Part shown: positions 10,036-17,664 of the stretch, in pieces
Layout: every line of letters begins with the position of its first letter
Numbering within the stretch: position 1 is the stretch's first letter
Assembly: GCF_013343005.1 (NCBI RefSeq)
Contig: NZ_CP054491.1
Location: 186,001-250,000, forward strand
Reading direction: 5' to 3'
DNA: 64,000 nucleotides
Origin: Candidatus Reidiella endopervernicosa
GTDB taxonomy: Bacteria; Pseudomonadota; Gammaproteobacteria; GCF-013343005
The notes under the pieces: model-generated
What the model was told of the DNA's origin: nothing
The model's input: only the letters and a program-made list of their open reading frames with translations
Databases searched by the model: none
Made by a program: the position numbers and the translations under genes

Positions 10036-10812
10036 ATGAGCGCACCCAAAGAGAAAAAAGTCGTTGATCTCACAGGTCTGAATGTCGCTTGCAAGGATTG
10101 CAGCCTGCATCAGCTCTGCCTGCCGACCGGTATCAGTAAAGATGATATGGATCGCATCGACGAGATCATCCGTCGCCGTCGTCCGATCGCCCGCGGTGAG
10201 ACGCTGTTTCGTGCGGGTGACTCGTTTCACTCCATCTACGCAGTGCGCTCCGGTTCGATCAAGACCTATACACCCAACCGTGACGGCCTCGAGCAGGTGA
10301 CCGGTTTCCATCTCCCAGGTGAGATGGTCGGACTCGATGCCATCAGTGACGGCGCCCACCCCTGCACCGCCAAGGCGCTGGAGACCGCCAGCCTTTGTGA
10401 AATACCGTTCGATGAGCTGGAAATCCTGAGTCACGGTATCCCCAGCCTGCAGCGCCAACTACTCAAGATCATGAGTCGCGAGATTCTGCACGATCACAAC
10501 CTTCTAATGTAAATCGGCAAGAAGAGCGCCGAGGAGCGCCTTGCCAGCCTGCTGCTCAGCCTCTCTGATCGACTGCAGCAGCGCGGCTTCTCCGCCCACA
10601 AATTCAACCTCAGCATGTCTCGCAACGATATTGGCAACTATCTCGGCCTCGCGGTTGAGACCGTCAGTCGCCACTTCAGCCGTTTTTGCGATCAGCACCT
10701 GCTGACGGTCAATCGTCGCAGTATTCAGATCAACGATCTTGAAAAACTGAAAGAGACGGCGGGTGAGCTGCTGCCCCAGTCAGAGCCCACCTTCCCAGTG
10801 CACACCCGCTAA
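10036..10812 (+). pseudogene. FNR-type regulator, copy 1, split by in-frame TAA
   Basis: The frame encodes an FNR/ANR homologue with the N-terminal [4Fe-4S] cysteines (ACKDCSLHQLC), the fourth Cys in SLCEIPFDEL, and a cNMP-binding fold. After residue 158 (HDHNLLM) a single TAA at 10510-10512 stops translation. The same frame then continues with the normal family sequence [14 protein letters not shown], the helix-turn-helix [20 protein letters not shown] and a stop at 10810. One C-to-T change (CAA to TAA) would explain it. The short product would keep sensor and dimerisation parts but lack DNA binding. Start choice is uncertain: an in-frame ATG at 10003 also exists. Alternatives are readthrough or a base-call error. 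Confidence 0.8.
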
Positions 10813-10821
10813 AGCCTCGCC

Positions 10822-11565
10822 ATGAGCAAGCATGCTAAACCCCTGATTCTCGACCACTGTAACCATAAACACACCTCCAACGAGGTTGCCTGTGATCTCT
10901 GCGCGCTCTATGGCATCTGTCGTGTAGCTGGCCTGGAAAGCGACGACCTGGAGCAGCTAGACAAGGTCGTTAAACGCCGTGAAACAGTAAAGCGCGGGGC
11001 GGTCCTGTTTGAGGAGGGTGAGCCCTTCCACGCCATCTACGCGATCAAGTCTGGATCGTTCAAGAGCAGCTGCGGCAGCCAGGATAAACGACCTCGCGTT
11101 ACCGCCTTCCACTTTTCCGGTGAGTTGATCGGGCTCGATGCAATACAGGCTGGCCACTACACCTACAGCGTCACCGCACTGGAAGCGAGCAGCATCTGTC
11201 GTCTCGAATTCGACCAGCTAGAGCAGCTCGGCGAACAGCTACCCGCCTTTCAGCAAGAGCTGATTGCCACCCTTAGCGGTCAGCTTTCGCAGCTACAGAT
11301 CACCGCGCTGATTAATCAGCAGATAGCCAACAAACGCCTCGCCACCTTCCTTCTCGATCTCTCAGTCCGTTTTGCAGAACGAGAGATGCCCGCCTCCACC
11401 TTCCGTCTCAGCATGTCGCGCAGCGATATCGGCAACTACCTTGGTCTCGCCGTGGAAACAATCAGCCGTCTCTTTTCGCAACTTCAGGAGCAAAAGGTGC
11501 TCGATGTAAAAAACCGCATGATCGAGATCCTCGATCCGGCGGCACTAAGAAAGATCGCCCTCTAA
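10822..11565 (+). CDS. FNR/ANR-type oxygen-sensing transcription regulator, copy 2
   Basis: This intact 247-residue CRP/FNR protein begins 9 bp after copy 1. Cysteines ACDLCALYGIC (residues about 20-30) and SICRLEF form the oxygen-labile cluster. A cNMP-fold beta-roll, a long dimer helix and the [23 protein letters not shown] complete it; the ETISR recognition helix (E-xx-SR) predicts binding to TTGAT-N4-ATCAA. It lies directly upstream of the cbb3 locus, whose leader has a near-perfect FNR box, so it likely induces ccoN at low oxygen. Confidence 0.92.
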   Translation: MSKHAKPLILDHCNHKHTSNEVACDLCALYGICRVAGLESDDLEQLDKVVKRRETVKRGAVLFEEGEPFHAIYAIKSGSFKSSCGSQDKRPRVTAFHFSGELIGLDAIQAGHYTYSVTALEASSICRLEFDQLEQLGEQLPAFQQELIATLSGQLSQLQITALINQQIANKRLATFLLDLSVRFAEREMPASTFRLSMSRSDIGNYLGLAVETISRLFSQLQEQKVLDVKNRMIEILDPAALRKIAL

Positions 11566-11592
11566 CTACCCCCTTCTGAATAGACGTATGAA

Positions 11593-11648
11593 CGACCGGA
11601 AACGGTCGATGACACCCTTTATTGTTGTAAGTTCGCAACAAAATAGGG
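11593..11648 (+). terminator. Two stem-loops just after fnr copy 2 (possible 3' end)
   Basis: CGACCG-GAAA-CGGTCG at 11593-11608 is a perfect 6-bp stem with a GNRA loop, 28 bp after the stop. At 11615-11648 a second inverted repeat pairs CCCTTTATTGTTG with CAACAAAATAGGG. Neither is followed by a T-run, so they may be 3'-end stabilising structures and not strict intrinsic terminators. Confidence 0.45.
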
Positions 11649-11663
11649 CAAATAGCCAGTTAA

Positions 11664-11677
11664 TTGACAAATATCAA
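11664..11677. promoter_or_regulatory. FNR/ANR box upstream of ccoNOQP
   Basis: TTGACAAATATCAA matches the FNR consensus TTGAT-N4-ATCAA with one mismatch. It stands 394 bp before the ccoN start, implying a long 5' leader or an additional downstream promoter. The window encodes two FNR proteins with matching recognition helices immediately upstream. Confidence 0.75.
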
Positions 11678-12071
11678 TGTTCTGATATCTTTCCAGTCGC
11701 TATTATCCCCTTCCGGTATATGGGATAGTTACCACCATAGGTATACAATACCGCGTGCATTGGGTAGGGGCAGCGCAATATTCCTTTTGCAAAATCACGA
11801 AACACCCATAGCAGAACAAGAAGTTACAAGGGAATACTCATGTCGATTACTCCATGTAAGCTCACTCGAAAAACGAGGCTACATGGAGTGGTCGATAGAG
11901 CGGCCTGAATTTCTTTGAGGCGACCTGAATAACGCATCATTTTGGTGCGATTTCCGTTCGAAGCTAATCTCGAACGTCATTCTGGGAGCCAACACCATTT
12001 ATTTAAGTAGTACTAGGCAGTAAATCAGCAACACAACTTTTAGTAGCAACAACCTGTAAAGGAGGCATCTC
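11678..12071 (+). other. Long non-coding leader of the cco operon with hairpins
   Basis: No convincing gene is seen in this stretch; an 84-codon frame from 11664 overlaps the FNR box, has no ribosome site and no family features. Two perfect inverted repeats stand out: TCCATGTA...TACATGGA at 11851-11887, with an inner CTCG-AAAAA-CGAG stem, and CGTTCGA...TCGAACG at 11955-11976. A strong AAAGGAGG Shine-Dalgarno at 12058-12065 precedes the ccoN GTG. The stretch could be a structured 5' UTR or hold a small RNA. Confidence 0.5.
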
Positions 12072-13496
12072 GTGGAAGCGACGCAAGACCAGAAGTATAA
12101 CTTCGAGGTCGTCAGATGGTTCACCGTCATGGCGATCGTCTACCTCGTCGTGGGCACCCTGGTGGGTGTTTACGTAGCATCAGAGCTGGCATGGCCAGTT
12201 CTTAACCTGGATATGGCTGAATTGAGCTTTGGGCGTCTACGTCCTCTGCACACCAATGCCGTTATCTTCGCTTTCGGTGGCTGTGCCCTGATGGCGACAT
12301 CGTTCTATAGCGTACAGCGTACCTGTGGCGTTTCACTGTTCAGCAACAAGCTGGCATGGTTCGTCTTCTGGGGCTGGAACCTGATCATCGTTTCTGCAGT
12401 TATCACCCTGCCACTGGGCATCACCCAGGGTAAGGAGTATGCAGAGCTGGAGTGGCCAATTGACCTTGCGATTGCCGTTGTCTGGCTGGTCTATAGCTTC
12501 AACTTCCTGATGACCATCCACCAGCGCAAGAGCAGCCACATCTATGTGTCGAACTGGTTCTTCCTCGGCATGATGGTGATGATCACCTACCTGCACGTGG
12601 TTAACAGCCTCGCGATCCCTGTCGGTCTGTTCAAATCCTACTCGGTATTCTCCGGTGTACAGGATGCGATGATCCAGTGGTGGTACGGCCATAATGCCGT
12701 AGGCTTCTACCTCACTGCAGGCTTCCTCGGCATCATGTACTACTTCGTACCGAAGCAGGCTGGTCGTCCGGTCTTCTCATACCGCCTCTCAGTTATCCAC
12801 TTCTGGGCACTGATGTTCGGTTATGTATGGCTGGGTGCTCACCACCTTCAGTACACCGCTCTTCCAGACTGGACCGGTTCTCTGGGTGCGGCTGTCTCAC
12901 TCGCGATGATCATTCCTTCTTGGGGTGGCGCGGTGAACGGTATGATGACCCTCTCCGGAGCCTGGGATAAGCTGCGTACTGACTACGTTCTGCGCTTCCT
13001 GATCATGTCTCTCGCCTTCTATGCCATGTCGACCTTCGAGGGTCCGGTCATGTCATCGAAGACCGTTAACGCCCTCTCTCACTACACCGACTGGACCGTT
13101 GGTCACGTACACTCCGGTGCACTGGGTTGGGTTGCAATGGTTGCCTGCGGCGCGCTTTACCATATGGTAATGAAGCTGTGGAACACCGATATGTACTCCT
13201 CCAAGCTGGTTAACCTCCACTTCTGGCTCGCCACCATCGGTGCCGTAGTCTACATCATCGCGATGTGGGTATCGGGCATCATGCAGGGTCTGATGTGGCG
13301 TAGCTACGACGAGTTCGGCACCCTGACCTACACCTTCGCCGAGTCAGTAGCAGCGATGCACCCCTACTACGCGATGCGTGCCATTGGCGGCATGATCTAC
13401 TGGTTGGGCGGCGCCATCATGCTCTACAACGTCGTTATGACCATCCGTCAAGCAGCAGGCGCACGTGACACCAGTGCAGCCCCCGCTAACGCCTAA
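12072..13496 (+). CDS. ccoN: cbb3-type cytochrome c oxidase subunit I CcoN
   Basis: CcoN is the catalytic heme-copper subunit of the high-affinity cbb3 oxidase. The 474-residue product has 12 predicted TM helices, the low-spin heme ligand His in [10 protein letters not shown] (H60), the CuB/heme region [13 protein letters not shown] and [11 protein letters not shown], and [10 protein letters not shown] near residue 350. The GTG start is fixed by AAAGGAGG seven bases upstream. ccoO follows after 21 bp. Confidence 0.98.
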   Translation: MEATQDQKYNFEVVRWFTVMAIVYLVVGTLVGVYVASELAWPVLNLDMAELSFGRLRPLHTNAVIFAFGGCALMATSFYSVQRTCGVSLFSNKLAWFVFWGWNLIIVSAVITLPLGITQGKEYAELEWPIDLAIAVVWLVYSFNFLMTIHQRKSSHIYVSNWFFLGMMVMITYLHVVNSLAIPVGLFKSYSVFSGVQDAMIQWWYGHNAVGFYLTAGFLGIMYYFVPKQAGRPVFSYRLSVIHFWALMFGYVWLGAHHLQYTALPDWTGSLGAAVSLAMIIPSWGGAVNGMMTLSGAWDKLRTDYVLRFLIMSLAFYAMSTFEGPVMSSKTVNALSHYTDWTVGHVHSGALGWVAMVACGALYHMVMKLWNTDMYSSKLVNLHFWLATIGAVVYIIAMWVSGIMQGLMWRSYDEFGTLTYTFAESVAAMHPYYAMRAIGGMIYWLGGAIMLYNVVMTIRQAAGARDTSAAPANA

Positions 13497-13517
13497 GCCG
13501 GAAAGGAGCGAATAACA

Positions 13518-14228
13518 ATGGCAAATCAGATTCATTCAACCAAGCTGCAGGATACGATCGAACGTAAAGTGTTCGTAATGCTCGTATTCCTGCTCGTCCT
13601 GCTCTCTGTCGGCGGTATCGTCGAGATCGTGCCCCTCTTCTACCTGAAGGACACGATGGAGCATAACAAGAGCCCTGAGATCGCATGGGAGCGTGGCGAC
13701 AAGTCATTCAACGACTGGAAGGCAGGCGACGGTGTTCGTCCCTACACTCCGCTCGAGCTGGCTGGCCGTGACGTCTACATCCGTGAAGGCTGCTACACCT
13801 GCCACTCACAGATGATTCGTCCCTTCCGTGATGAAAAGGAGCGTTATGGTCACTACTCACTCGCTTCCGAGTCGATGTATGACCACCCCTTCCAGTGGGG
13901 CTCTAAACGTACCGGTCCTGACCTCGCCCGCGTTGGTGGTAAGTACTCCGACGACTGGCACATCCGCCACCTGCGCGCTCCGCGTTCTGTGGTTCCGGAG
14001 TCGGTCATGCCCAACTACCCGTGGTTTGATGAGAACATCATCGATGGCGATGCTCTGGCAGCCAACATGGGTGGCCTGAGAATGGTAGGTGTTCCATACA
14101 CCGACGCCGACATCGCCTCTGCAGCCGCTGAAGTTCAGGGCAAGACAGAGATGGATGCGATGGTCGCATACCTGCAGGTCATGGGCACCATGGTCAAGTT
14201 CGACGAGACCAAGGACTATCGTGAGTAA
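13518..14228 (+). CDS. ccoO: cbb3 oxidase mono-heme subunit CcoO
   Basis: This 236-residue membrane-anchored cytochrome c passes electrons from CcoP to CcoN. It has an N-terminal TM helix ([20 protein letters not shown]), a heme c site [13 protein letters not shown] (C92-H96) and an axial Met in ESVMPNYPW. The GAAAGGAG site precedes its ATG, and the last 8 bp overlap ccoQ. Confidence 0.97.
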   Translation: MANQIHSTKLQDTIERKVFVMLVFLLVLLSVGGIVEIVPLFYLKDTMEHNKSPEIAWERGDKSFNDWKAGDGVRPYTPLELAGRDVYIREGCYTCHSQMIRPFRDEKERYGHYSLASESMYDHPFQWGSKRTGPDLARVGGKYSDDWHIRHLRAPRSVVPESVMPNYPWFDENIIDGDALAANMGGLRMVGVPYTDADIASAAAEVQGKTEMDAMVAYLQVMGTMVKFDETKDYRE

Positions 14229-14427
14229 TCTGAGCGAATATTTTGATACGGACTGGGCGTCGATGACGCTCAACGACTGGGTCGGTTTGATCGTCACAGT
14301 CGGTATCTTCCTCCTTATGATCTGGGCCTACGTCTATACGTTCCACCCAGCGAATAAGGAGAAGCTTGAGTCCCAAAAACATATTCCGCTTGATGACGAC
14401 CGTTTTGATACGGAGGAAAAGAAATGA
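14221..14427 (+). CDS. ccoQ: cbb3 oxidase small subunit CcoQ
   Basis: This 68-residue protein starts at GTG 14221 ([12 protein letters not shown]) inside the ccoO tail. It has one TM helix ([20 protein letters not shown]) followed by the family PANKEKLE segment and an acidic tail. CcoQ stabilises the CcoNO-CcoP interaction. It overlaps ccoO by 8 bp and ccoP by 4 bp, consistent with coupled translation. Confidence 0.92.
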   Translation: MSNLSEYFDTDWASMTLNDWVGLIVTVGIFLLMIWAYVYTFHPANKEKLESQKHIPLDDDRFDTEEKK

Positions 14428-15263
14428 GTGAAAATAACCCGTTCCCAGGTGAAAACAACACCGGGCATATCTGGGATGACAATCTGCGCGAGCTTCTGAA
14501 TGAACCACCAGGATGGTGGCGTATCGGTTTCCATGCCAGCTGGATCTGCGTGGTGCTATACACCATCTGGTACCCCTCATGGCCACTGATCGACGGCCAC
14601 TTCAAGGGTGTCAGCGGCTGGACTTCAATTGGTGAGTACAAAGAGGATCTCAGCGCCATCGAAGAGATTCGTGCTCCCTACGAGGCGAAACTGCAGGGCA
14701 TGTCAGCAGCCGCTATCCTGGCCGATGACGAGCTCTCCAGCTACGTCAGTGCATCTGCCAAGGTACTGTTCGGTGACAACTGTGCAGCCTGTCACGGCAG
14801 CGGCGGCCAGGGTGGTCCTAACTTCCCTGTTCTGGCCGATGATGACTGGCTCTACGGTGGTAGCATCGATGCCATCCAGGCCAGCATCAGCAATGGTCGC
14901 CAGGGCATGATGACCGCCCACGGCAAGACCCTCAGCAGCGACGAGGTCGATTCACTGGCCCAGTCTATCGTTGATGGCAATGTCACCGGCAATGCGCTCT
15001 ACATGGGCAAGGCATGTTTCGCCTGTCACGGTGCAGATGGCAAGGGTATGGCCGCACTCGGCTCTGCCAACCTGACCGATAGTATCTACCGCTTTGCTGG
15101 CGATCAGCTCGAGAGCGTCAAGTACACCATCAGCCACGGTGTTAACGACCCTTCAGATGCTGAGACCCGCAACGCTGTAATGCCGAAGTTTGGTGACAAG
15201 CTGAGTGAGACCGACATCAAGAAGCTGGCAGTCTATGTCCGTAAGATGGGCGGCGGTCAGTAA
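14424..15263 (+). CDS. ccoP: cbb3 oxidase di-heme subunit CcoP
   Basis: This 279-residue membrane-bound di-heme cytochrome c is the electron entry subunit. The N-terminal motif GHIWDDNLRELLNEPPGWW and a TM helix (residues 36-55) are typical. Heme c sites are CAACH (120-124) and CFACH (198-202), each followed by a Met ligand region. It is the last structural gene of ccoNOQP and is followed by a strong hairpin. Confidence 0.97.
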   Translation: MSENNPFPGENNTGHIWDDNLRELLNEPPGWWRIGFHASWICVVLYTIWYPSWPLIDGHFKGVSGWTSIGEYKEDLSAIEEIRAPYEAKLQGMSAAAILADDELSSYVSASAKVLFGDNCAACHGSGGQGGPNFPVLADDDWLYGGSIDAIQASISNGRQGMMTAHGKTLSSDEVDSLAQSIVDGNVTGNALYMGKACFACHGADGKGMAALGSANLTDSIYRFAGDQLESVKYTISHGVNDPSDAETRNAVMPKFGDKLSETDIKKLAVYVRKMGGGQ

Positions 15264-15275
15264 GAGCCAAGGATT

Positions 15276-15306
15276 GGGGCTACGGCGGCTAACGCCCTGT
15301 AGCCCC
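15276..15306 (+). other. Strong hairpin between ccoP and the small membrane ORF
   Basis: GGGGCTAC (15276-15283) pairs with GTAGCCCC (15299-15306), with an inner GGCG/CGCC stem. No T-run follows, so it more likely protects the ccoNOQP mRNA 3' end or attenuates than terminates fully. Confidence 0.6.
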
Positions 15307-15339
15307 ACTTCTCAACCTGATATTTGGGAGTGACAAACT

Positions 15340-15456
15340 ATGAGTGATTGGGTAGCAATTGGTTCCTACATCAGCGTAGCTGTATCTATCGTCGTCTTCG
15401 TATTTCTAGTAGTAAAAGTACGTAAGCTGATGAATACGGACAAATCCGACGACTAG
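15340..15456 (+). CDS. 38-residue single-TM protein in the cbb3 locus (CcoM-like candidate)
   Basis: ATG at 15340 is preceded by a GGGAG site eight bases upstream and reads 38 codons to TAG. The product MSDWVAIGSYISVAVSIVVF then FLVVKVRKL is one TM helix with a basic, then polar/acidic tail (MNTDKSDD). It lies 76 bp after ccoP and directly before a good intrinsic terminator, so it is probably the last cistron of the oxidase operon. The size, topology and position recall CcoM, the small extra subunit of Pseudomonas cbb3 oxidase, but I cannot align it; that identity is inference. Confidence 0.7.
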   Translation: MSDWVAIGSYISVAVSIVVFVFLVVKVRKLMNTDKSDD

Positions 15457-15463
15457 TAACCGG

Positions 15464-15488
15464 AAAGGGGGCTTCTAGCCCCTTTTCT
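15464..15488 (+). terminator. Intrinsic terminator of ccoNOQP-small ORF
   Basis: AAGGGGGCT-TCT-AGCCCCTT forms a stem followed by TTTTCTTATT, eight bases after the small ORF stop. Confidence 0.8.
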
Positions 15489-15495
15489 TATTAAG

Positions 15496-15544
15496 TACGT
15501 GCTAATATACCTAGGTCGGGATATCCCGTTTGAGTTAGCACGTA
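15496..15544. promoter_or_regulatory. Nested palindromes upstream of ccoG
   Basis: TACGTGCTAA (15496-15505) and TTAGCACGTA (15535-15544) are perfect inverted arms enclosing a 12-bp perfect palindrome CGGGATATCCCG (15517-15528). A further stem AAAAGCCC...GGGGGTTTT lies at about 15568-15590. The arrangement suggests an operator or attenuator for the ccoGHIS unit; the factor is unknown. Confidence 0.5.
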
Positions 15545-15657
15545 GTACGACCTTTCAGCGGCATGCTGAAAAGCCCTCAAGGGGGTTTTCCACCATTCTG
15601 TTGTAACCAAATTCCCACGCTGCAGTCCATTCGGTGCTGCGGCTTCTGGAGGCGACT

Positions 15658-17079
15658 GTGAGCGAGCAAGAGAAGCGAGTTGATCAGGGCGGTGTCGACG
15701 CCCTCTATGAGGAGTCGACCCACTGGCACGTCAATACCGGCGAAGAGACGATCCACGCCAAACGCATGCCCGGCATGTGGCGTAACCTGAAGTGGCTCAG
15801 CTCCACGGTCTGGATCTTCTTCTTCCTCGGCCCCTATCTGCGCTGGGATGATCGCCAGGCGATTCTGCTCGATATCCCCAACGAGAAGTTCCACATCCTC
15901 AACATCACCATCCTGCCACAGGATGTCTGGATGCTGGCACTGGTACTGCTCTTTTTCTCCATCCTACTCGCCGCCGTCACCTCGGTTGCCGGACGCGTCT
16001 ACTGCGGCTTCTTCTGCTTCCAGACCATCTGGACCGATATCTACACCCTGATTGAGGAGAAGCTTGAGGGTGGACCTGCCAAACGGCGCAAGCTGGAGAA
16101 GGCACCGTGGGATCTGAACAAGATCCGTATCAAGACGATCAAACACACCCTGTGGCTGCTGATTGGCGCACTCACCGGCGTCACCTTCGCCGCCTGGTTC
16201 ACCGATGCCTACGACCTCTGGATCGGCTACTTCACCTTCACCGCACCGACGGTGGCCTGGACCGTGCTGGGCCTGTTCACTGTTGGCACCTACGTACTTG
16301 CCGGATTTATGCGTGAACAGACCTGCTTCTGGCTCTGTCCCTACGCCCGCATTCAGGGCGTTATGTATGACGAGGAGACAGTGCTGCCCACCTACGATCT
16401 CAACCGTGGTGAGCCGCGCGGCAAGCTGAAGAAGGGGCAACACGTCGAGGGCATGGGTGATTGCATCGAATGCAACCAGTGTGTGGCCGTCTGCCCAACC
16501 GGAATCGACATTCGTGAAGGGCAGCAGGAGGGGTGTATCACCTGCGCACTCTGTATTGATGCCTGTGACTCGGTGATGGACAAGATCAATCGACCTCGTG
16601 GCCTGATCCGTTACGCCTCTTATGATGAGATTCAAGGCAAACCGACCCTCCCACTGCGCAAGCGCCCACGCGTACTGGTCTACTTCACCATCATGACCCT
16701 GGCGGTTGTTGGGCTGGTCTATGGCCTGACCCATCTCGGTGCGATCGAACTCAAGGTACTGCACGATCGCCAGCCGCTGTTTGTGCAGCAGAGCGATGGT
16801 TCGATCCAGAACAAATACTTCATCAAGCTGTTGAACAAGACCGACGCCGATATGAAGATCCGGATCAGTGCAACCGGCCCAGAGCAGATGGTCGTGGTTG
16901 GTGCCGACAAGACACTGGTGGCACGTAAGGGGCGCCTTAACAGCTATACCCTCTTTGTTCGTGTACCATCACGACTGCTTGAGAGCGCGAGCACCCCAAT
17001 CGTGTTCAAAGTCGAGCAGGTCGATGCCGAAGAGATCACGGCGGAATACACCAGCATGTTCATGGGACCGCGCCGCTAG
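15658..17079 (+). CDS. ccoG: cbb3 oxidase maturation ferredoxin-type protein CcoG
   Basis: CcoG reduces Cu(II) for assembly of the oxidase copper centre. I take the GTG at 15658 (MSEQEKRVDQGG), preceded by GGAGG, over the upstream TTG-type frame; this gives 473 residues. Several TM helices, the CGFFCFQTIW region near 120, and two [4Fe-4S] motifs CIECNQCVAVCP and CITCALCIDACD near 275-305 are present, followed by an Ig-like C-terminal domain. It starts a second cco unit, ccoGHIS. Confidence 0.95.
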   Translation: MSEQEKRVDQGGVDALYEESTHWHVNTGEETIHAKRMPGMWRNLKWLSSTVWIFFFLGPYLRWDDRQAILLDIPNEKFHILNITILPQDVWMLALVLLFFSILLAAVTSVAGRVYCGFFCFQTIWTDIYTLIEEKLEGGPAKRRKLEKAPWDLNKIRIKTIKHTLWLLIGALTGVTFAAWFTDAYDLWIGYFTFTAPTVAWTVLGLFTVGTYVLAGFMREQTCFWLCPYARIQGVMYDEETVLPTYDLNRGEPRGKLKKGQHVEGMGDCIECNQCVAVCPTGIDIREGQQEGCITCALCIDACDSVMDKINRPRGLIRYASYDEIQGKPTLPLRKRPRVLVYFTIMTLAVVGLVYGLTHLGAIELKVLHDRQPLFVQQSDGSIQNKYFIKLLNKTDADMKIRISATGPEQMVVVGADKTLVARKGRLNSYTLFVRVPSRLLESASTPIVFKVEQVDAEEITAEYTSMFMGPRR

Positions 17080-17115
17080 GCGTGCATCGAGCCAGAGACA
17101 GAGAGAACTAACCAT

Positions 17116-17646
17116 ATGAGTGGAGCTACCGAGATGGGCCTCTTATCACAATCGAGTAAAAAAGCCTTTCGCAACCCCTGGGTTATCGGTTGGATCACGC
17201 TGATCCTGATCGTACTGGGCGTCAATATCGCATTTATCTCACTGGCGGTGGTCACCAACCCCGGACTGGTCTCAGACGACTACTACGAGCGCGGTCAGGA
17301 CCACGAAAAGAATATCAACACTCGCAAAGCCGCACGTAGTGCGCTTGGCTGGCAGGTCAGCCTCGATGTTCCTACAGACACCACCCTTGGTCGTGAGACA
17401 CCCTTCCGCTTCACCGCCGTCGACAAGGTAGGCCGTCCGCTGGTCGATGGCTCCGCCACCCTGCACGCCTACCGCCCCTCCGACGCCGCCGCCGACTTCG
17501 AGGTCGCAATGTTCGAGAAGCGTCCCGGGCAGTATGTCGCACCCGTCGTCTTCCCACTGAAGGGATACTGGCGCGTCATCATCACACTGCAGCGCGGTGA
17601 AGATAGCTGGGAACTGACCGAGAAGGTCAACGTCCTCGTCCCCTGA
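17116..17646 (+). CDS. ccoH: cbb3 oxidase assembly protein CcoH (FixH family)
   Basis: This 176-residue protein has one N-terminal TM helix (NPWVIGWITLILIVLGVNIA) and the family motif VSDDYYERGQDHEKNI near residue 55, followed by a periplasmic beta-sandwich domain. CcoH is needed for stable cbb3 assembly. It lies 36 bp after ccoG and 18 bp before ccoI. Confidence 0.93.
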   Translation: MSGATEMGLLSQSSKKAFRNPWVIGWITLILIVLGVNIAFISLAVVTNPGLVSDDYYERGQDHEKNINTRKAARSALGWQVSLDVPTDTTLGRETPFRFTAVDKVGRPLVDGSATLHAYRPSDAAADFEVAMFEKRPGQYVAPVVFPLKGYWRVIITLQRGEDSWELTEKVNVLVP

Positions 17647-17664
17647 ATCTAACCGTTACCGAAG

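Noticed and set aside
11664-11918. 84-codon frame overlapping the FNR box
   Set aside because: It starts inside the FNR box, has no ribosome site, crosses two hairpins and shows no protein-like pattern.
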